Part shown: positions 31,169-40,832 of the stretch, piece by piece
Layout of the letters: each line of letters begins with the position of its first letter
How positions within the stretch are numbered: position 1 is the first letter of the stretch
Assembly: GCF_008014775.2 (NCBI RefSeq)
Contig: NZ_CP144914.1
Location: 2,976,001 to 3,040,000 of the forward strand
DNA from: Alkalicoccus halolimnae
GTDB lineage: Bacteria; Bacillota; Bacilli; Bacillales; Salisediminibacteriaceae
Reading direction: 5' to 3'
Length of the DNA stretch: 64,000 nt
The notes under the pieces: generated by a model
Seen by the model: only the letters and a program-made list of their open reading frames with translations
Databases searched by the model: none
Told to the model about the DNA's origin: nothing
Program-made: the position numbers and the translations under genes

Positions 31169-32353
31169 TTATTTATCGTTAAGTGCTGTCACACCGGGAA
31201 GTTCTTTACCTTCAATAAATTCAAGAGAAGCTCCTCCACCGGTGGACATGTGGTCCATTTTGTCGGCATAGCCGAATTTTTCAACCGCAGCAGCAGAGTC
31301 TCCTCCGCCGATGACTGTATACGTGCCTTCCGCTTCGGCAAGAGCCTCTGCTACGCCACGGGTTCCTAAAGCGAATTTTTCGAGTTCAAATACGCCCATC
31401 GGTCCGTTCCAGATAACGAGCTTGGAATCTCTGACAACGTTTTTGAACGTTTCAATCGTTCTCGGACCGATGTCCAGCGCTTCCCAGTCAGAAGGAATGT
31501 CATCGATCGACACTATTTTTGTATTCGCGTGCTCTCCAAAATCATCTGCGACTGTTACATCTTCAGGAAGATAAAGCTTCACACCGTTCTTTTCCGCTTT
31601 CTCCATGAATTGTTTCGCAAGATCAATTTTATCTTCTTCAAGAAGGGATTTACCGACTTCAAAGCCTTTTGCTTTCACAAACGTATAAGCAAGACCGCCG
31701 CCGATAACCAGGTTGTCTACTTTATCAAGCAGGTTATCGATAACACCGATCTTATCTTTTACTTTCGCTCCGCCTATAATCGCTGTAAAAGGGCGTTCCG
31801 GAGATTCCATTGCTTTACCCAGTACGTCAAGCTCTTTCTCCATTAGAAGTCCGGCTGCAGCCGGAATATGTTCCGCAATCCCGGCTGTAGAAGCGTGCGC
31901 GCGGTGTGCAGCTCCGAATGCATCATTGACGAACACATCGGCAAGGGAAGCAAACTGTTTCGACAGTCCGCCGTCATTCTTTTCTTCGCCGGCTTCAAAA
32001 CGGACGTTTTCCAGGAGAATAATTCCCCCTTCTTCCATGTTCTCTACAGCTTTTTTAGGCTCATCCCCGTAAACAGCGTCTGTTTTCCGGACTTCTTTAT
32101 GAAGCAGATCACTGAGACGCTTTGCTACAGGATCCAGGCGCAGCTCTTCGACTACTTCGCCCTTTGGCCGGCCGAGATGGCTTGCCAGGATAACTTTTGC
32201 CCCCTGGTCTGCGAGCAGTTTAATCGTTGGGACTGCCGCACGAATACGGGCATCGTCCGTTACTTCGCCATTTTTCATCGGCACGTTGAAATCAACGCGG
32301 CAGAACACGCGTTTTCCTTTTACATCAATATCGCGGATCGATTTTTTGTTCAT
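31169..32353 (-). CDS. pgk: Phosphoglycerate kinase
   Basis: 394 aa, makes ATP from 1,3-bisphosphoglycerate. Conserved: [66 protein letters not shown] and the ATP-binding [13 protein letters not shown]. First gene of the pgk-tpiA-gpmI-eno run; an RBS AAGGAGG precedes it. A terminator separates it from gapA. Confidence 0.98.
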   Translation of the reverse strand: MNKKSIRDIDVKGKRVFCRVDFNVPMKNGEVTDDARIRAAVPTIKLLADQGAKVILASHLGRPKGEVVEELRLDPVAKRLSDLLHKEVRKTDAVYGDEPKKAVENMEEGGIILLENVRFEAGEEKNDGGLSKQFASLADVFVNDAFGAAHRAHASTAGIAEHIPAAAGLLMEKELDVLGKAMESPERPFTAIIGGAKVKDKIGVIDNLLDKVDNLVIGGGLAYTFVKAKGFEVGKSLLEEDKIDLAKQFMEKAEKNGVKLYLPEDVTVADDFGEHANTKIVSIDDIPSDWEALDIGPRTIETFKNVVRDSKLVIWNGPMGVFELEKFALGTRGVAEALAEAEGTYTVIGGGDSAAAVEKFGYADKMDHMSTGGGASLEFIEGKELPGVTALNDK

Positions 32354-32640
32354 GAAAATACCTCCTTCAATGATAAGTACATGCGTTACAAGAATGCGTT
32401 ACGCCTCCTGATTCGCGGTTAATGAGTGAATTACCTTCTCTTCTTACGGTAATTACACAATGTTCTATTGAATTATTAACCAGAAGGCAGCGGGTAAAAT
32501 CTCACTGCCACAATAGGCTTTACCCTTATCAGCTTCTGATTATTCCCTTTAATCCTGACGTTTTTCTGTCATTTATCAGAGCAGGAAGCCGCTCGCACTA
32601 AGCTCGCGGATAATCCCTCCTCCTTTATGAACAGAATTCC
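32354..32640 (-). other. gapA-pgk intergenic region
   Basis: About 290 bases without a gene between the gapA terminator and pgk. It must hold a pgk promoter if the terminator is effective, but I could not single out a convincing -35/-10 pair. No repeat copy is present here. Confidence 0.5.
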
Positions 32641-32643
32641 AAA

Positions 32644-32677
32644 TAAAAAAGGAGGCAGGACACGGGCCCGCCTCCTA
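32644..32677 (-). terminator. Terminator after gapA
   Basis: Minus-strand AGGAGGCGGG / CCTGCCTCCT with a CCGTGT-type loop, followed by TTTTTTA. It splits gapA from pgk. Confidence 0.8.
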
Positions 32678-32711
32678 AAGGGTGGTTCAGGATGGTTTTT
32701 TTACCTTTTAA

Positions 32712-33722
32712 TTAAACTCCCTGCTTTGCTACGTACTCAACAAGACGTACTACCTGAGCGGAGTAGCCTGTTTCGTTGTCATACCAGGAAATTACTTTTA
32801 CCATGTTGTCTTCCATTACCATTGTTGAAAGAGCATCGATGGAAGAAGCATACACATTACCATTATAGTCCTTGGAAACAAGCGGCTCTTCGCTGTATCC
32901 AAGAATTCCTTTAAGATCGCCTTCAGCAGCTTCTTTAAATGCTGCGTTCACATCGTCAGCTGTTACGTTCTGATCCAGCTCAGCGACAAGGTCAACAAGG
33001 GATACGTTTGGAGTCGGCACACGCATCGCTCCACCGTTCAGCTTGCCTTTAAGCTCTGGAAGGACAAGGGATACGGCTTTTGCAGCACCAGTAGATGTTG
33101 GAATGATGTTTTCCGCTCCGGCACGGGCACGACGGTAGTCCTTATGAGGTGCATCAAGGATATTCTGGTCGTTCGTGTAAGAGTGAATCGTTGTCATCAT
33201 GCCGCGCTTCAATCCGAACTTGTCATGAAGAACTTTAGCGAATGGCGCGAGACAGTTTGTTGTACATGACGCGTTTGAGATGACATGATGATTAGCTGCG
33301 TCATACTTATCTTCGTTTACACCCATTACAAGCGTAATATCTTCTTCCTGAGCAGGTGCAGAAATAATTACTTTCTTCGCTCCAGCTTCAAGGTGCTTCG
33401 CAGCTCCATCACGCTTTGTGAAGATACCAGTAGATTCTACAACGATTTCAGCTCCGAGTTCGCCCCACTTAAGGTCAGCCGGGTCTTTTTCAGCCTGTAC
33501 TGTAATTTCTTTACCGTCTACTACAAGGTTGTTTCCCTTTACAGACACTTCTACGTCAAGCTCTCCCTGAACAGTGTCATACTTCAGCAGGTGTGCAAGC
33601 ATGTTTGCATCTGTAAGGTCGTTAACAGCTACAACTTCCACGTTCGGGTTTGCCATTGCCTGACGGAATACTACTCGCCCGATGCGTCCAAAACCGTTAA
33701 TACCAATCTTTGTTACTGCCAT
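32712..33722 (-). CDS. gapA: Glyceraldehyde-3-phosphate dehydrogenase (glycolytic, NAD-dependent)
   Basis: 336 aa. NAD-binding GINGFGRIGR at residues 7-16; catalytic C153 in SNASCTTNCLAP; DAPHKDYRRARAGAENIIPTSTGAAKA and SWYDNETGY complete the family signature. It follows cggR directly, as in B. subtilis, where this isozyme works in the glycolytic direction. Confidence 0.98.
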   Translation of the reverse strand: MAVTKIGINGFGRIGRVVFRQAMANPNVEVVAVNDLTDANMLAHLLKYDTVQGELDVEVSVKGNNLVVDGKEITVQAEKDPADLKWGELGAEIVVESTGIFTKRDGAAKHLEAGAKKVIISAPAQEEDITLVMGVNEDKYDAANHHVISNASCTTNCLAPFAKVLHDKFGLKRGMMTTIHSYTNDQNILDAPHKDYRRARAGAENIIPTSTGAAKAVSLVLPELKGKLNGGAMRVPTPNVSLVDLVAELDQNVTADDVNAAFKEAAEGDLKGILGYSEEPLVSKDYNGNVYASSIDALSTMVMEDNMVKVISWYDNETGYSAQVVRLVEYVAKQGV

Positions 33723-33837
33723 AATAAAATTCCTCCTTAGTATAGGTAAAAAATATATATTTCAAAGGGCAACCCCTTGAATTCGCGTTTTCATCTGACA
33801 CATGTAATTGTATTTACGAAAAGAAAGCTTTTTAAAC

Positions 33838-34863
33838 TTAAAGTTCGTTTAAAATTGCGTTCGCAGCTCCCTCATCAGTTATCAGCACCTGACTCGGTCC
33901 TTTTTTCATGTAGGCTTCAATCGCTTTTCCTTTGGAAGATCCGCCGGCTACAGCGATTATAGATGGAATGTTTTTCATATCTTCCAGCTGCAGGCCGATT
34001 GTCAGTACTTTATGAACGATCGTTCCATCTTCATCAAAGTAATAACCAAATGCTTCTGCCATTGCATTGTTTTCTTTTAAATGCTTCATAACACTCACTG
34101 GTGTACTTCGGCGTTCCGCCATCGTATGGGCTTCCCCGATTCCGTGAATCACCATTGTTGCTGAATGGATCAGCTTTAAAATGGATTGGACAGAAGGTTC
34201 GCTGATAAGAGAGTCATACGCTTCCTTGCTGAGCTGGTCCGGAACGTGGAGCAGCCGGTAAGATCCCATTGCCTTGCGGGCCATAGTTGCACAAATCGTA
34301 TTGGCCTGGTTTTCCACCTGCTCGCCCAGTCCTCCTCTGGCCGGTACGAATACCGACTCCTTTAAATCAGAATCCGGGACGAGCATTTCCGCTACGGAGG
34401 CAATCGATGTTCCTCCCGTGACAGCAATGATATTATCCGCTGCTTTCAGGCGTCTTTTCATTACGCCCACAGCCGCACGGCCAAGCTCTTTTTGTACCCA
34501 CGGGAATTTGTCGCTGTCCCCGGGAACGACATGAACTTCTTTTACTCCAAGCTTGACCTGAAGATCTTCTTCCATCGTCCGGGTGTCAAACACTTCTTTC
34601 ATCACCGCTTCCAGCTGGCTGAGAAGAAGGTGTCCTTCTTCTGTAAGCAGCATGCCTGTCGATTGAAACGTGACCAGACCCTGTTCCTTGAGAAACGTAA
34701 CTTCTCCTCTCAGAACCCTTTCCGACATTTCAAGATTTACGGCGAGTGTCCGCCTTCCAATAGGCTGCATTAACCGTATGTATCTAAGAATCCGGTAACG
34801 CATTCCCAGGACTTCAACAAGATCCGGCAGAAGTTTTTTTTGAAGATCGAGAAGCATATTCAT
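33838..34863 (-). CDS. cggR: Central glycolytic genes repressor CggR
   Basis: SorC/DeoR-family repressor (341 aa). The N-terminal HTH region (IGRRTLAVNLEMSERVLRGEVTFLKEQGL) recognises the operator upstream of its own gene; the C-terminal sugar-binding domain contains AVTGGTSIASVAEML, VPARGGLGEQVENQANTI and AVAGGSSKGKAI, where fructose-1,6-bisphosphate binds in characterised CggR. The start is ATG 34863 after AAAGGAG; the frame extends to 35013 but that part overlaps the operator and promoter. First gene of cggR-gapA. Confidence 0.96.
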   Translation of the reverse strand: MNMLLDLQKKLLPDLVEVLGMRYRILRYIRLMQPIGRRTLAVNLEMSERVLRGEVTFLKEQGLVTFQSTGMLLTEEGHLLLSQLEAVMKEVFDTRTMEEDLQVKLGVKEVHVVPGDSDKFPWVQKELGRAAVGVMKRRLKAADNIIAVTGGTSIASVAEMLVPDSDLKESVFVPARGGLGEQVENQANTICATMARKAMGSYRLLHVPDQLSKEAYDSLISEPSVQSILKLIHSATMVIHGIGEAHTMAERRSTPVSVMKHLKENNAMAEAFGYYFDEDGTIVHKVLTIGLQLEDMKNIPSIIAVAGGSSKGKAIEAYMKKGPSQVLITDEGAANAILNEL

Positions 34864-34888
34864 GTCATTCTCCTTTATTTCGACTTCC

Positions 34889-34925
34889 GGGACGTTTTTC
34901 GTCCCCAGGAGACAAATTATGTCCC
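34889..34925 (-). promoter_or_regulatory. CggR operator
   Basis: Two half-sites, minus strand GGGACATAATTTGTCTCC (34925-34908) and GGGGACGAAAAACGTCCC (34906-34889). They closely resemble the B. subtilis tandem operator (CGGGACATATAATGTCC and GGGACGTTTTTTGTC types). Located between the promoter and cggR, consistent with repression by CggR and release by fructose-1,6-bisphosphate. Confidence 0.85.
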
Positions 34926-34984
34926 ACGAACGCGAAAAAAATTTGCCCCTGCTGGATGTACAAGTGTAGCTCACGTACAACCAT

Positions 34985-35013
34985 ATTATAGCAGGGAACT
35001 TTTTCATTGGCAA
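34985..35013 (-). promoter_or_regulatory. Promoter of cggR-gapA
   Basis: Minus strand TTGCCA (35013-35008), 17-nt spacer, TATAAT (34990-34985), upstream of the CggR operator. Confidence 0.8.
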
Positions 35014-35019
35014 ATCATT

Positions 35020-35253
35020 TTAATAAACGTGCTGGGAGAGTTCTCCGTAAGTCACTATTCCTTCCTGCAGGACCTGCCCGTCTTCATCCGTGATAACCGG
35101 GATCCGCAGATGATATTCCTGCAGCCAGTCTTCGTTTTCATGAATATTGCGGATTTCGACTTCAAGCTCCTTTTCTTCCTGAAGCATATGCACTTTCTCC
35201 AGCGCCTCATCACAGAGAGAGCAGTTCTCTTTTGTGTAAAAATATATTTTCAT
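35020..35253 (-). CDS. Glutaredoxin-like thioredoxin-fold protein
   Basis: 77 aa. A short beta strand MKIYFYTKENC leads to CSLC (residues 11-14), then the helix DEALEKVHML and a cis-proline-type IPVITDEDG. This is the small glutaredoxin family (DUF836-like) often found beside rpoN and cggR in Bacillales. Start ATG 35253 follows GGAGG. It begins 11 nt after the rpoN stop and is probably co-transcribed with it. Confidence 0.9.
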   Translation of the reverse strand: MKIYFYTKENCSLCDEALEKVHMLQEEKELEVEIRNIHENEDWLQEYHLRIPVITDEDGQVLQEGIVTYGELSQHVY

Positions 35254-35264
35254 GTCTGATCCTC

Positions 35265-36587
35265 CTATTCAAAGCGTTTCCTCCTTGATGAGGATGCAAT
35301 ATGCATTTCTTCCCGATACTTAGCTACCGTTCGTCTGGAAAGTTCAATATGGTGCTCGTTTTTCAACAGTTCTGAAAGTTTTTGATCTGATAATGGTTTC
35401 TTCTTATCTTCAGCATCCAAAAGTCGTTTTAAGTATATTTTTGCCCGTTCGGCAGACTGCCCTTCGCCGGTTTCTTTTCGGATACCTGATTGGAAAAAGT
35501 ATTTCAGCTCGTATAATCCCCGCGGCGTCTGGACATACTTTCTCGTCGTAGCCCGCGACACCGTCGATTCGTGAATTTCCAGCTTGTCTGCAATCATTTT
35601 CAGCGTCAGCGGCTTTGCGAACTCCGGTCCGTATTCCAGAAACTCGTGCTGGTGTTCAACAATTGCCTGTGTAACCTTTAGAATCGTTTCCTGGCGTTGT
35701 TCGATGCTTCGGCGGATCCACTGGAACTGCTCCTGTTTCTGCTTTAAATACTGCTGGACTTCTTCATTTTTCTTCTGAAGAAGCTGTTGGTACTGTCTGT
35801 TCATAAACATGCGTGGAAGTCCGCTGCTGTTAAGACGGACCGACCACCCTTTTGAAGTTTTTTCTACGAACACTTCCGGAGTCACATATTCGGCCGGTGC
35901 CTGATAAAAAACAGCACCGGGCTTTGGATTTAAGGTCTGGATAAAGTCAGCAGCCTGCTGAACATCGGCCGTATCGACTTCTTCCTGCCTGGCGATCTGT
36001 TTAAACTGTTTGTCTGCGAGGAGCTGCAGGTGGTTTTCTATAATTCTTTCTGCAAGACGGTCACGTACAGGAGTGCGCTCAAGCTGGAGGAGAAGACATT
36101 CCTTTAACGAGCGTGCCCCTACTCCGGCGGGCTCCAGCTGCTGTAAAAGAGCAAGTGCATCCGATACTTTCTCCTCCGGCTCTCCAAGTTCTTCTGCCAG
36201 CTCCCTGGTGTCTGCTTCCAGATAGCCGTTTTCATCCGTACTGAGTGCCAGGTAGGATACAGCCGCGTATGTCTCTTTCGACAAAGATAAAACACGAAGC
36301 TGGGAAAGAAGATAATCCTGCAGGCCCTCTTCTTTATTTGATAGAAAATCAAGAGGAGTAACGTCCTCCTCCTGAGAAATTCCCGACCGGTGCATTTCTT
36401 TAAATTCCACTGATTTTGTTACATCCGGTTCCTTCAGTTCGATCAGGGGATTTTCAAGCTGCTGCTCCTGCAGATATTCCTGTAAATCGTGCACAGAATA
36501 CTGCAGCATCGTTATCGCCTGGCGCAGTTCATTTGTCATCACGAGCTTCATCGACTGCTGCTGTATAAGATTAAAATCCATGTTCAT
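35265..36587 (-). CDS. rpoN: RNA polymerase sigma-54 factor
   Basis: 440 aa, directs transcription from -12/-24 promoters with an enhancer-binding activator (SigL in B. subtilis). Glutamine- and leucine-rich region I at the N-terminus (FNLIQQQSMKLVMTNELRQAITMLQYS), the helix-turn-helix with IHESTVSRATTRKYVQTPRG, and the RpoN box RRTVAKYREEM near the C-terminus. Start ATG 36587 follows GAGAGGTG; the frame runs further to 36674 without RBS. Confidence 0.96.
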   Translation of the reverse strand: MNMDFNLIQQQSMKLVMTNELRQAITMLQYSVHDLQEYLQEQQLENPLIELKEPDVTKSVEFKEMHRSGISQEEDVTPLDFLSNKEEGLQDYLLSQLRVLSLSKETYAAVSYLALSTDENGYLEADTRELAEELGEPEEKVSDALALLQQLEPAGVGARSLKECLLLQLERTPVRDRLAERIIENHLQLLADKQFKQIARQEEVDTADVQQAADFIQTLNPKPGAVFYQAPAEYVTPEVFVEKTSKGWSVRLNSSGLPRMFMNRQYQQLLQKKNEEVQQYLKQKQEQFQWIRRSIEQRQETILKVTQAIVEHQHEFLEYGPEFAKPLTLKMIADKLEIHESTVSRATTRKYVQTPRGLYELKYFFQSGIRKETGEGQSAERAKIYLKRLLDAEDKKKPLSDQKLSELLKNEHHIELSRRTVAKYREEMHIASSSRRKRFE

Positions 36588-36748
36588 ATCTGTACACCTC
36601 TCATCCGTTCCATCCGATTCTTTTATTTTATCATATATGAAGGTAGTTTGAGTTGTAACGGAAACGGTTATCAAAGGTAATAATGCTTCTTATAATTTCA
36701 AAAAACTCTGCAGTGGACGATAACCAAGTGGGGAAGCGAATAAGGAAG

Positions 36749-36779
36749 TTCCTTGAAAAGGTGTTTTATTTTCAAGGAA
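36749..36779 (+). repeat. Hairpin and possible repeat remnant upstream of clpP
   Basis: TTCCTTGAAAA / TTTTCAAGGAA 11-bp stem with loop GGTGTTTTA. TTTTATTTTCAAGG matches the terminal sequence of the interspersed repeats, so this may be a fragment of one. The rest of 36588-36840 shows nothing clear. Confidence 0.4.
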
Positions 36780-36866
36780 GCTTTGTAGAAAGGCGGATTT
36801 GGAGAGGAAAGCATCGGTATATTTTGAATCGGACGCGAAATAGATAGTGTAAATAGCGGCAAATCA

Positions 36867-36883
36867 TTTGACCTTAATTGACC
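36867..36883 (+). promoter_or_regulatory. CtsR operator of clpP
   Basis: TTTGACC TTA ATTGACC: a heptad direct repeat with a 3-nt spacer, fitting the CtsR consensus (AGGTCAAANANAGGTCAAA in the other orientation) except for one base. It overlaps the putative -35 (TTGACC 36868-36873, 18 nt before TATGAT 36892-36897). Heat or proteotoxic stress would relieve it. Confidence 0.88.
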
Positions 36884-36971
36884 TTTGACGTTATGATATG
36901 TACATACGATGCGCATTTTCAACGCACGTGAAAAAACTTCTCAGCATCAAATATAAGGAGGATTATTACTT

Positions 36972-37562
36972 ATGAACTTAGTACCTACAGTTATTGAACA
37001 AACAAACCGTGGTGAGCGTGCTTATGATATTTACTCTCGCCTGCTGAAAGACAGAATTATTATGCTCGGTTCCGGCATTGACGACAACGTAGCAAACTCT
37101 ATCGTTTCCCAGCTTCTCTTCCTGACAGCTGATGACCCTGATAAAGACATTTCTCTTTATATTAACAGCCCGGGCGGATCTATCACTGCCGGCATGGCTA
37201 TTTACGATACGATGCAGTTCATTAAGCCGAACGTACAGACAATCTGCATCGGCATGGCAGCTTCTATGGGAGCCTTTCTTCTTGCTGCCGGAGAAAAAGG
37301 CAAGCGTTATGCCCTTCCGAACAGTGAAGTAATGATTCATCAGCCGCTTGGAGGTACGCAGGGCCAGGCTTCTGATATCGAAATTCATGCAAAGCGAATT
37401 ATTGAAATGCGCGAGAAGCTGAATCTTATCCTCGCGGAGCGTACAGGCCAGGACATTGAAACTGTCCGCCGCGATACAGACCGTGACAACTTCATGAGCG
37501 CCGAGCAGGCTAAAAAGTACGGCCTCATTGACGAAGTAATGAGTAAATCACAAACCGTTTAA
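36972..37562 (+). CDS. clpP: ATP-dependent Clp protease proteolytic subunit
   Basis: Serine protease barrel of Clp complexes (196 aa). Catalytic triad visible: S98 in [10 protein letters not shown]123 in MIHQPLGG, D172 in TDRDNF. Start ATG 36972 with ATAAGGAGG upstream. Single-gene transcript under CtsR control, with a strong terminator. Confidence 0.98.
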   Translation: MNLVPTVIEQTNRGERAYDIYSRLLKDRIIMLGSGIDDNVANSIVSQLLFLTADDPDKDISLYINSPGGSITAGMAIYDTMQFIKPNVQTICIGMAASMGAFLLAAGEKGKRYALPNSEVMIHQPLGGTQGQASDIEIHAKRIIEMREKLNLILAERTGQDIETVRRDTDRDNFMSAEQAKKYGLIDEVMSKSQTV

Positions 37563-37576
37563 TATTTTTTGAGCAG

Positions 37577-37609
37577 GCTGCCCCAATAAAAATTGGGGCA
37601 GCTTTTTTA
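37577..37609 (+). terminator. Terminator of clpP
   Basis: GCTGCCCCAAT AAAA ATTGGGGCAGC followed by TTTTTTAT. Confidence 0.93.
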
Positions 37610-37615
37610 TGCAGC

Positions 37616-37958
37616 TCTGTTAAACTCTGTCGTTGATATATATAAGAAAACTTCGCTTCAATCCGGCAGGCCTGCCGTGGAGGAGATTTCCAGCTTCCTC
37701 AGGCTAACGCCCTGCGGGATCTTTCAATCTCCTTCTTCCACTGGCGTCCGCCGGTTTCCGCTTCGTTTTAATTCTCCCATACAGAAAGCCCGCTGGTTGA
37801 ATCAAGAAGGTACCAAGGTAGAAACCAGTGCCAGGGCAAGACGCCTGCGGAAAAAGAAAGCGGGAAGATCCTCCCGGACGACAGGGAAGCCGCATGCTTT
37901 CTCCGCGGCAGGCGTAAGAGCCGCAGACACTTCAATAACAACACGGAGCTTTAACAGA
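37616..37958 (+). repeat. Interspersed repeat copy A, first unit with inverted ends
   Basis: Left end TCTGTTAAACTCTGTCGTTGATATATATAAG and right end AATAACAACACGGAGCTTTAACAGA are imperfect inverted repeats. Inside are palindromic GC-rich blocks (GCCTGCCGTGGAGGAGATTTCC and GCCTGCGGAAAAAGAAAGCGGGAAGATCCTCCCGG). The region 58777-58990 carries much of the same interior in reverse orientation. Confidence 0.75.
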
Positions 37959-38275
37959 GACACTCATGCAAAAAGCCTTGCACCATGGGGCATGAAAATG
38001 GCCTTCTATAGGAATGGAATTCCCCCCTCTATACACGTTGAATGAAGGATAGTCAGAAGGGGCCTTCTTTATTAAAAGGCCGATCCTGCTCCGTATTTTT
38101 ACCGGGAGCTGGAGTGGACATGGGGCGGCTCCGGGGCGATCAAGGAAGAGCCGAAGATCCATTCCGCACGACCGCAGGGAGGACGGGATTAGCTGAAGCC
38201 GGCCCGCCCGGAAAGCGTCCCCATGGAAACGGAAGCGCACGTTCACCGATTTTCTACTTTATTTTCAAGTTAGCC
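37959..38275 (+). repeat. Interspersed repeat copy A, second unit
   Basis: GACACTCATGCA, TTGCACCATGGGGCATGAAAATGGCCTTCTATAGGAATGGAA, GTGGACATGGGGCGGCTCCGGGGCGATCAAGGA, GCACGACCGCAGGGAGGACGGGATTAGCTGAAGCCGGCCCGCCCGGAAAGCGTCCCCATGGAAACGG and terminal TATTTTCAAG. Directly abuts the first unit. Confidence 0.8.
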
Positions 38276-38329
38276 TTTTATGTATTAATTAAAGACGTTG
38301 TTCCTTGTTGTTAATCTGCAGAAGCTAAA

Positions 38330-38545
38330 AAGCGGGTGTTCTGTAAAACAGGTGCTTTTTCTTTCCTGTGGTCACCGGCGGAAGCTTTCCGAGGGGCTTT
38401 TCTTAAGCTGTTTTGTAAGACTCCGGGCTTCTGAAGAAGGATCTTCAGACTCCGCTTTCAAATCCCGCAGAAGTCGCCGCCGTCTGCTTTCGAAAGAAGG
38501 GTAATGGTCAGTGGTTTTATTTGGAAGGGGCGGCTGAAAGCAGAC
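38330..38545 (+). repeat. Diverged GC-rich palindromic repeat
   Basis: Contains CCGGCGGAAGCTTTCCGAGGGG and TCCGCTTTCAAATCCCGCAGAAGTCGCCGCCGTCTGCTTTCGAA, which resembles the short palindromic intergenic repeats common in Bacillaceae but is a different type from copies A to I. Confidence 0.45.
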
Positions 38546-38548
38546 AAA

Positions 38549-38585
38549 AACCCCGCGGTGCTTTATGTACCTGAAACGGGGTTCT
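38549..38585 (-). terminator. Terminator of the crh operon
   Basis: Minus-strand GAACCCCG / CGGGGTTT flanking a 20-nt loop, followed by TTTG, just after the crh stop. Confidence 0.7.
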
Positions 38586-38590
38586 TTTCA

Positions 38591-38848
38591 TTATTCTTTT
38601 TTCTCTACAAAAGCTGTTAAAGCTTCCATCGCTTCCTTTTCATCAGGCCCGTCAGCCTTAATCACCACATCTTTATTGGCGCCTACCGCAATGCTCATTA
38701 TTCCCATTATACTTTTCGCATTCACATTTTTACCGTCTTTTTCCAGAAAAATATCCGAATTAAATTTGTTGGCTTCCTGCACAAATAATGCTGCCGGACG
38801 AGCCTGTAGTCCTGAACGCCGTTTTACTGTTACGTTTTTTTCCAGCAT
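38591..38848 (-). CDS. crh: HPr-like catabolite repression protein Crh
   Basis: 85-aa HPr homologue. Where HPr has the catalytic histidine (GIHARPA), this protein has glutamine at residue 15 (SGLQARPAALFVQEA), so it cannot carry phosphate for sugar uptake; the regulatory serine is kept in AKSIMGIMSIA. HPr kinase (hprK, present at 57737) would phosphorylate that serine, giving a CcpA co-repressor. Start ATG 38848 after AAGGAGGAG. Last gene of nudix-rapZ-yvcK-whiA-crh. Confidence 0.96.
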   Translation of the reverse strand: MLEKNVTVKRRSGLQARPAALFVQEANKFNSDIFLEKDGKNVNAKSIMGIMSIAVGANKDVVIKADGPDEKEAMEALTAFVEKKE

Positions 38849-38921
38849 CAATTATCTCCTCCTTTTTAGTTACATATTGTAGAAACGCTTACAAAAATTT
38901 TACAAACGAAGCGGGAAAGAG

Positions 38922-39863
38922 TTAAACTTTTTCCCCTGCCCGCAGTTTGTTCGCAAATTCTTCAATTTTTCTTAAGCGGTGATTCATCCCTGACTTGCTG
39001 ACTTTACCGCCTTCCAGCATTTCTCCCAGTTCTTTCAATGAAATATCCTGATGCTCTATCCGCAGCTTTGCAACTTCCTGAAGTTTTTCCGGGAGCGCTT
39101 CCAATCCGATTTCGTCGCGGATAAAGCGGATATTTTCCACTTGGCGCATCGCAGCTCCCACCGTTTTATTTAAGTTAGCTGTTTCACAATTAACGAGGCG
39201 GTTAACCGAATTACGCATATCTTTCATGATCCGCGTATCTTCAAATCTCAGCAGCGCCTGATGGGCTCCTATCACATTTAAAAAGTCGCTGATTTTCTCT
39301 CCCTCTTTCAAATAGAGAATAAACCCCTTTTTTCGTTCAATCAGCTTTGCATTCAAATCAAATTCTTCCATAAGGGTAATCAGCGAACGGTTATGCTCTT
39401 CATAAAAAGAAAAAATCTCCAGATGATAAGAAGCTGTATCAGGGTGATTTACAGAGCCCCCGGCTAAAAAAGCTCCGCGGAGGTAGGCTCTTTTACAGCA
39501 GTTTTTCTCGAGCAGCCTATCGTCTATCTCACGTGTGAAAGCGAAAGTTTCATCGACGATTTTTAATGATTCAAGAATCCTTCTCGCATCCTTTGAAATT
39601 CGGACGATGTACACATTATTTTTTTTCAGACGCATTTTTTTCCTTACGAGCAGTTCCACATGAACTGAGAAGATTTTTTTCAAAAGCGTATATATTCTAC
39701 GTGCAATCGCAGCATTTTCAGTCTGAATATCCAAAGATATCTGCATGCTGCGCAGGGCTACAGTTCCGTTCATTCTTACGAGTGCAGCGAGTTCTGCTTT
39801 AGCACAGCATTCATCTGTTTCCAGCTGCGTTAATTCTTTTTTCGTCATAGATGCAAAAGACAT
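38922..39863 (-). CDS. whiA: WhiA-family DNA-binding protein
   Basis: 313 aa. N-terminal LAGLIDADG-homing-endonuclease-like fold ([29 protein letters not shown]) and C-terminal helix-turn-helix ([20 protein letters not shown]... [15 protein letters not shown]). Role in Bacillus: cell division and chromosome organisation. Start ATG 39863 follows GGAGGGGAGGG. Fits the conserved rapZ-yvcK-whiA-crh order. Confidence 0.96.
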   Translation of the reverse strand: MSFASMTKKELTQLETDECCAKAELAALVRMNGTVALRSMQISLDIQTENAAIARRIYTLLKKIFSVHVELLVRKKMRLKKNNVYIVRISKDARRILESLKIVDETFAFTREIDDRLLEKNCCKRAYLRGAFLAGGSVNHPDTASYHLEIFSFYEEHNRSLITLMEEFDLNAKLIERKKGFILYLKEGEKISDFLNVIGAHQALLRFEDTRIMKDMRNSVNRLVNCETANLNKTVGAAMRQVENIRFIRDEIGLEALPEKLQEVAKLRIEHQDISLKELGEMLEGGKVSKSGMNHRLRKIEEFANKLRAGEKV

Positions 39864-39887
39864 GGTTGTCCCTCCCCTCCAATGTCT

Positions 39888-40832
39888 TTAAAGCAGTGAT
39901 ACAAGCCGCTGGGAGACTTTCATCGCATCGTGACGCAGTGCGTCCTGGGTTATTGTCAGCAGTTCATCAGCTATAATTTTAAGTTTCATTTCCCGAAGTT
40001 TTTCCAGATCCGCTTCCACAGGGGAAGCTCCTTCTTTCCGATACTTTTCAGCAAACTCTTCAGGTATGGACTGCATATTTAATAATACCGCATCTACTAC
40101 TTTAGCGCCAACATGCTCATCGATAGCCTGAATATGCTCTGAAACCGAATAATTGTCGGTTTCTCCCGGCTGGGTCATCACATTGCAAATGTATACTTTT
40201 GTAACATCCGATCGCAGCAGGGCTTCTTTCATACCGGGTACGAGCAGATTAGGAATAATGCTAGTATATAAGCTTCCCGGGCCGAGCACAATCAGATCGG
40301 CTTGTTCAATCGCGTAAATAGCTTCAGCCATAGGCCTGGGATATTCCGGATCAAGAGAAATACGCCGGATCGGTTTACCTACCCCTGGAATTTTCGATTC
40401 TCCACGCATCGTGGTGCCGTCCATATATTCAGCCACCAGCGTTATGTGCTCATTGGAGGCGGGAATAACTTTTCCTTTCACATTGAGAACGCGGCTGATT
40501 TCCTGAACGCCCTGCGCAAAATCTCCAGTGATACTGCTCATGCCTGCAAGCAGAAGATTACCGAGGGAATGGCCGGTTAAGCCGGATCCGTTCTCGAATC
40601 GATGCTGAAATAATTCCTCTACTAACGGTTCTACTTCCGACAACGCTACAAGCACATTTCGTACATCTCCCGGCGGTGGAATATTAAGTTCTTCCCTAAG
40701 GCGTCCTGAGCTCCCTCCGTCATCCGCCACCGTAACAATGGCGGATATATCAACAGGATAGGTTTTCAGGCCGCGGAGAAGAACCGACAGACCAGTCCCT
40801 CCGCCGATGACGCACACATTTGCCTGTTTCAC
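39888..40832 (-). CDS. yvcK: Gluconeogenesis factor YvcK/MgfK
   Basis: 314 aa, CofD/UPF0052 fold binding UDP-sugars. N-terminal [41 protein letters not shown] and [15 protein letters not shown]. In B. subtilis it is needed for growth on gluconeogenic carbon and for cell shape. Its ATG overlaps the rapZ stop (ATGA). Confidence 0.96.
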   Translation of the reverse strand: MKQANVCVIGGGTGLSVLLRGLKTYPVDISAIVTVADDGGSSGRLREELNIPPPGDVRNVLVALSEVEPLVEELFQHRFENGSGLTGHSLGNLLLAGMSSITGDFAQGVQEISRVLNVKGKVIPASNEHITLVAEYMDGTTMRGESKIPGVGKPIRRISLDPEYPRPMAEAIYAIEQADLIVLGPGSLYTSIIPNLLVPGMKEALLRSDVTKVYICNVMTQPGETDNYSVSEHIQAIDEHVGAKVVDAVLLNMQSIPEEFAEKYRKEGASPVEADLEKLREMKLKIIADELLTITQDALRHDAMKVSQRLVSLL

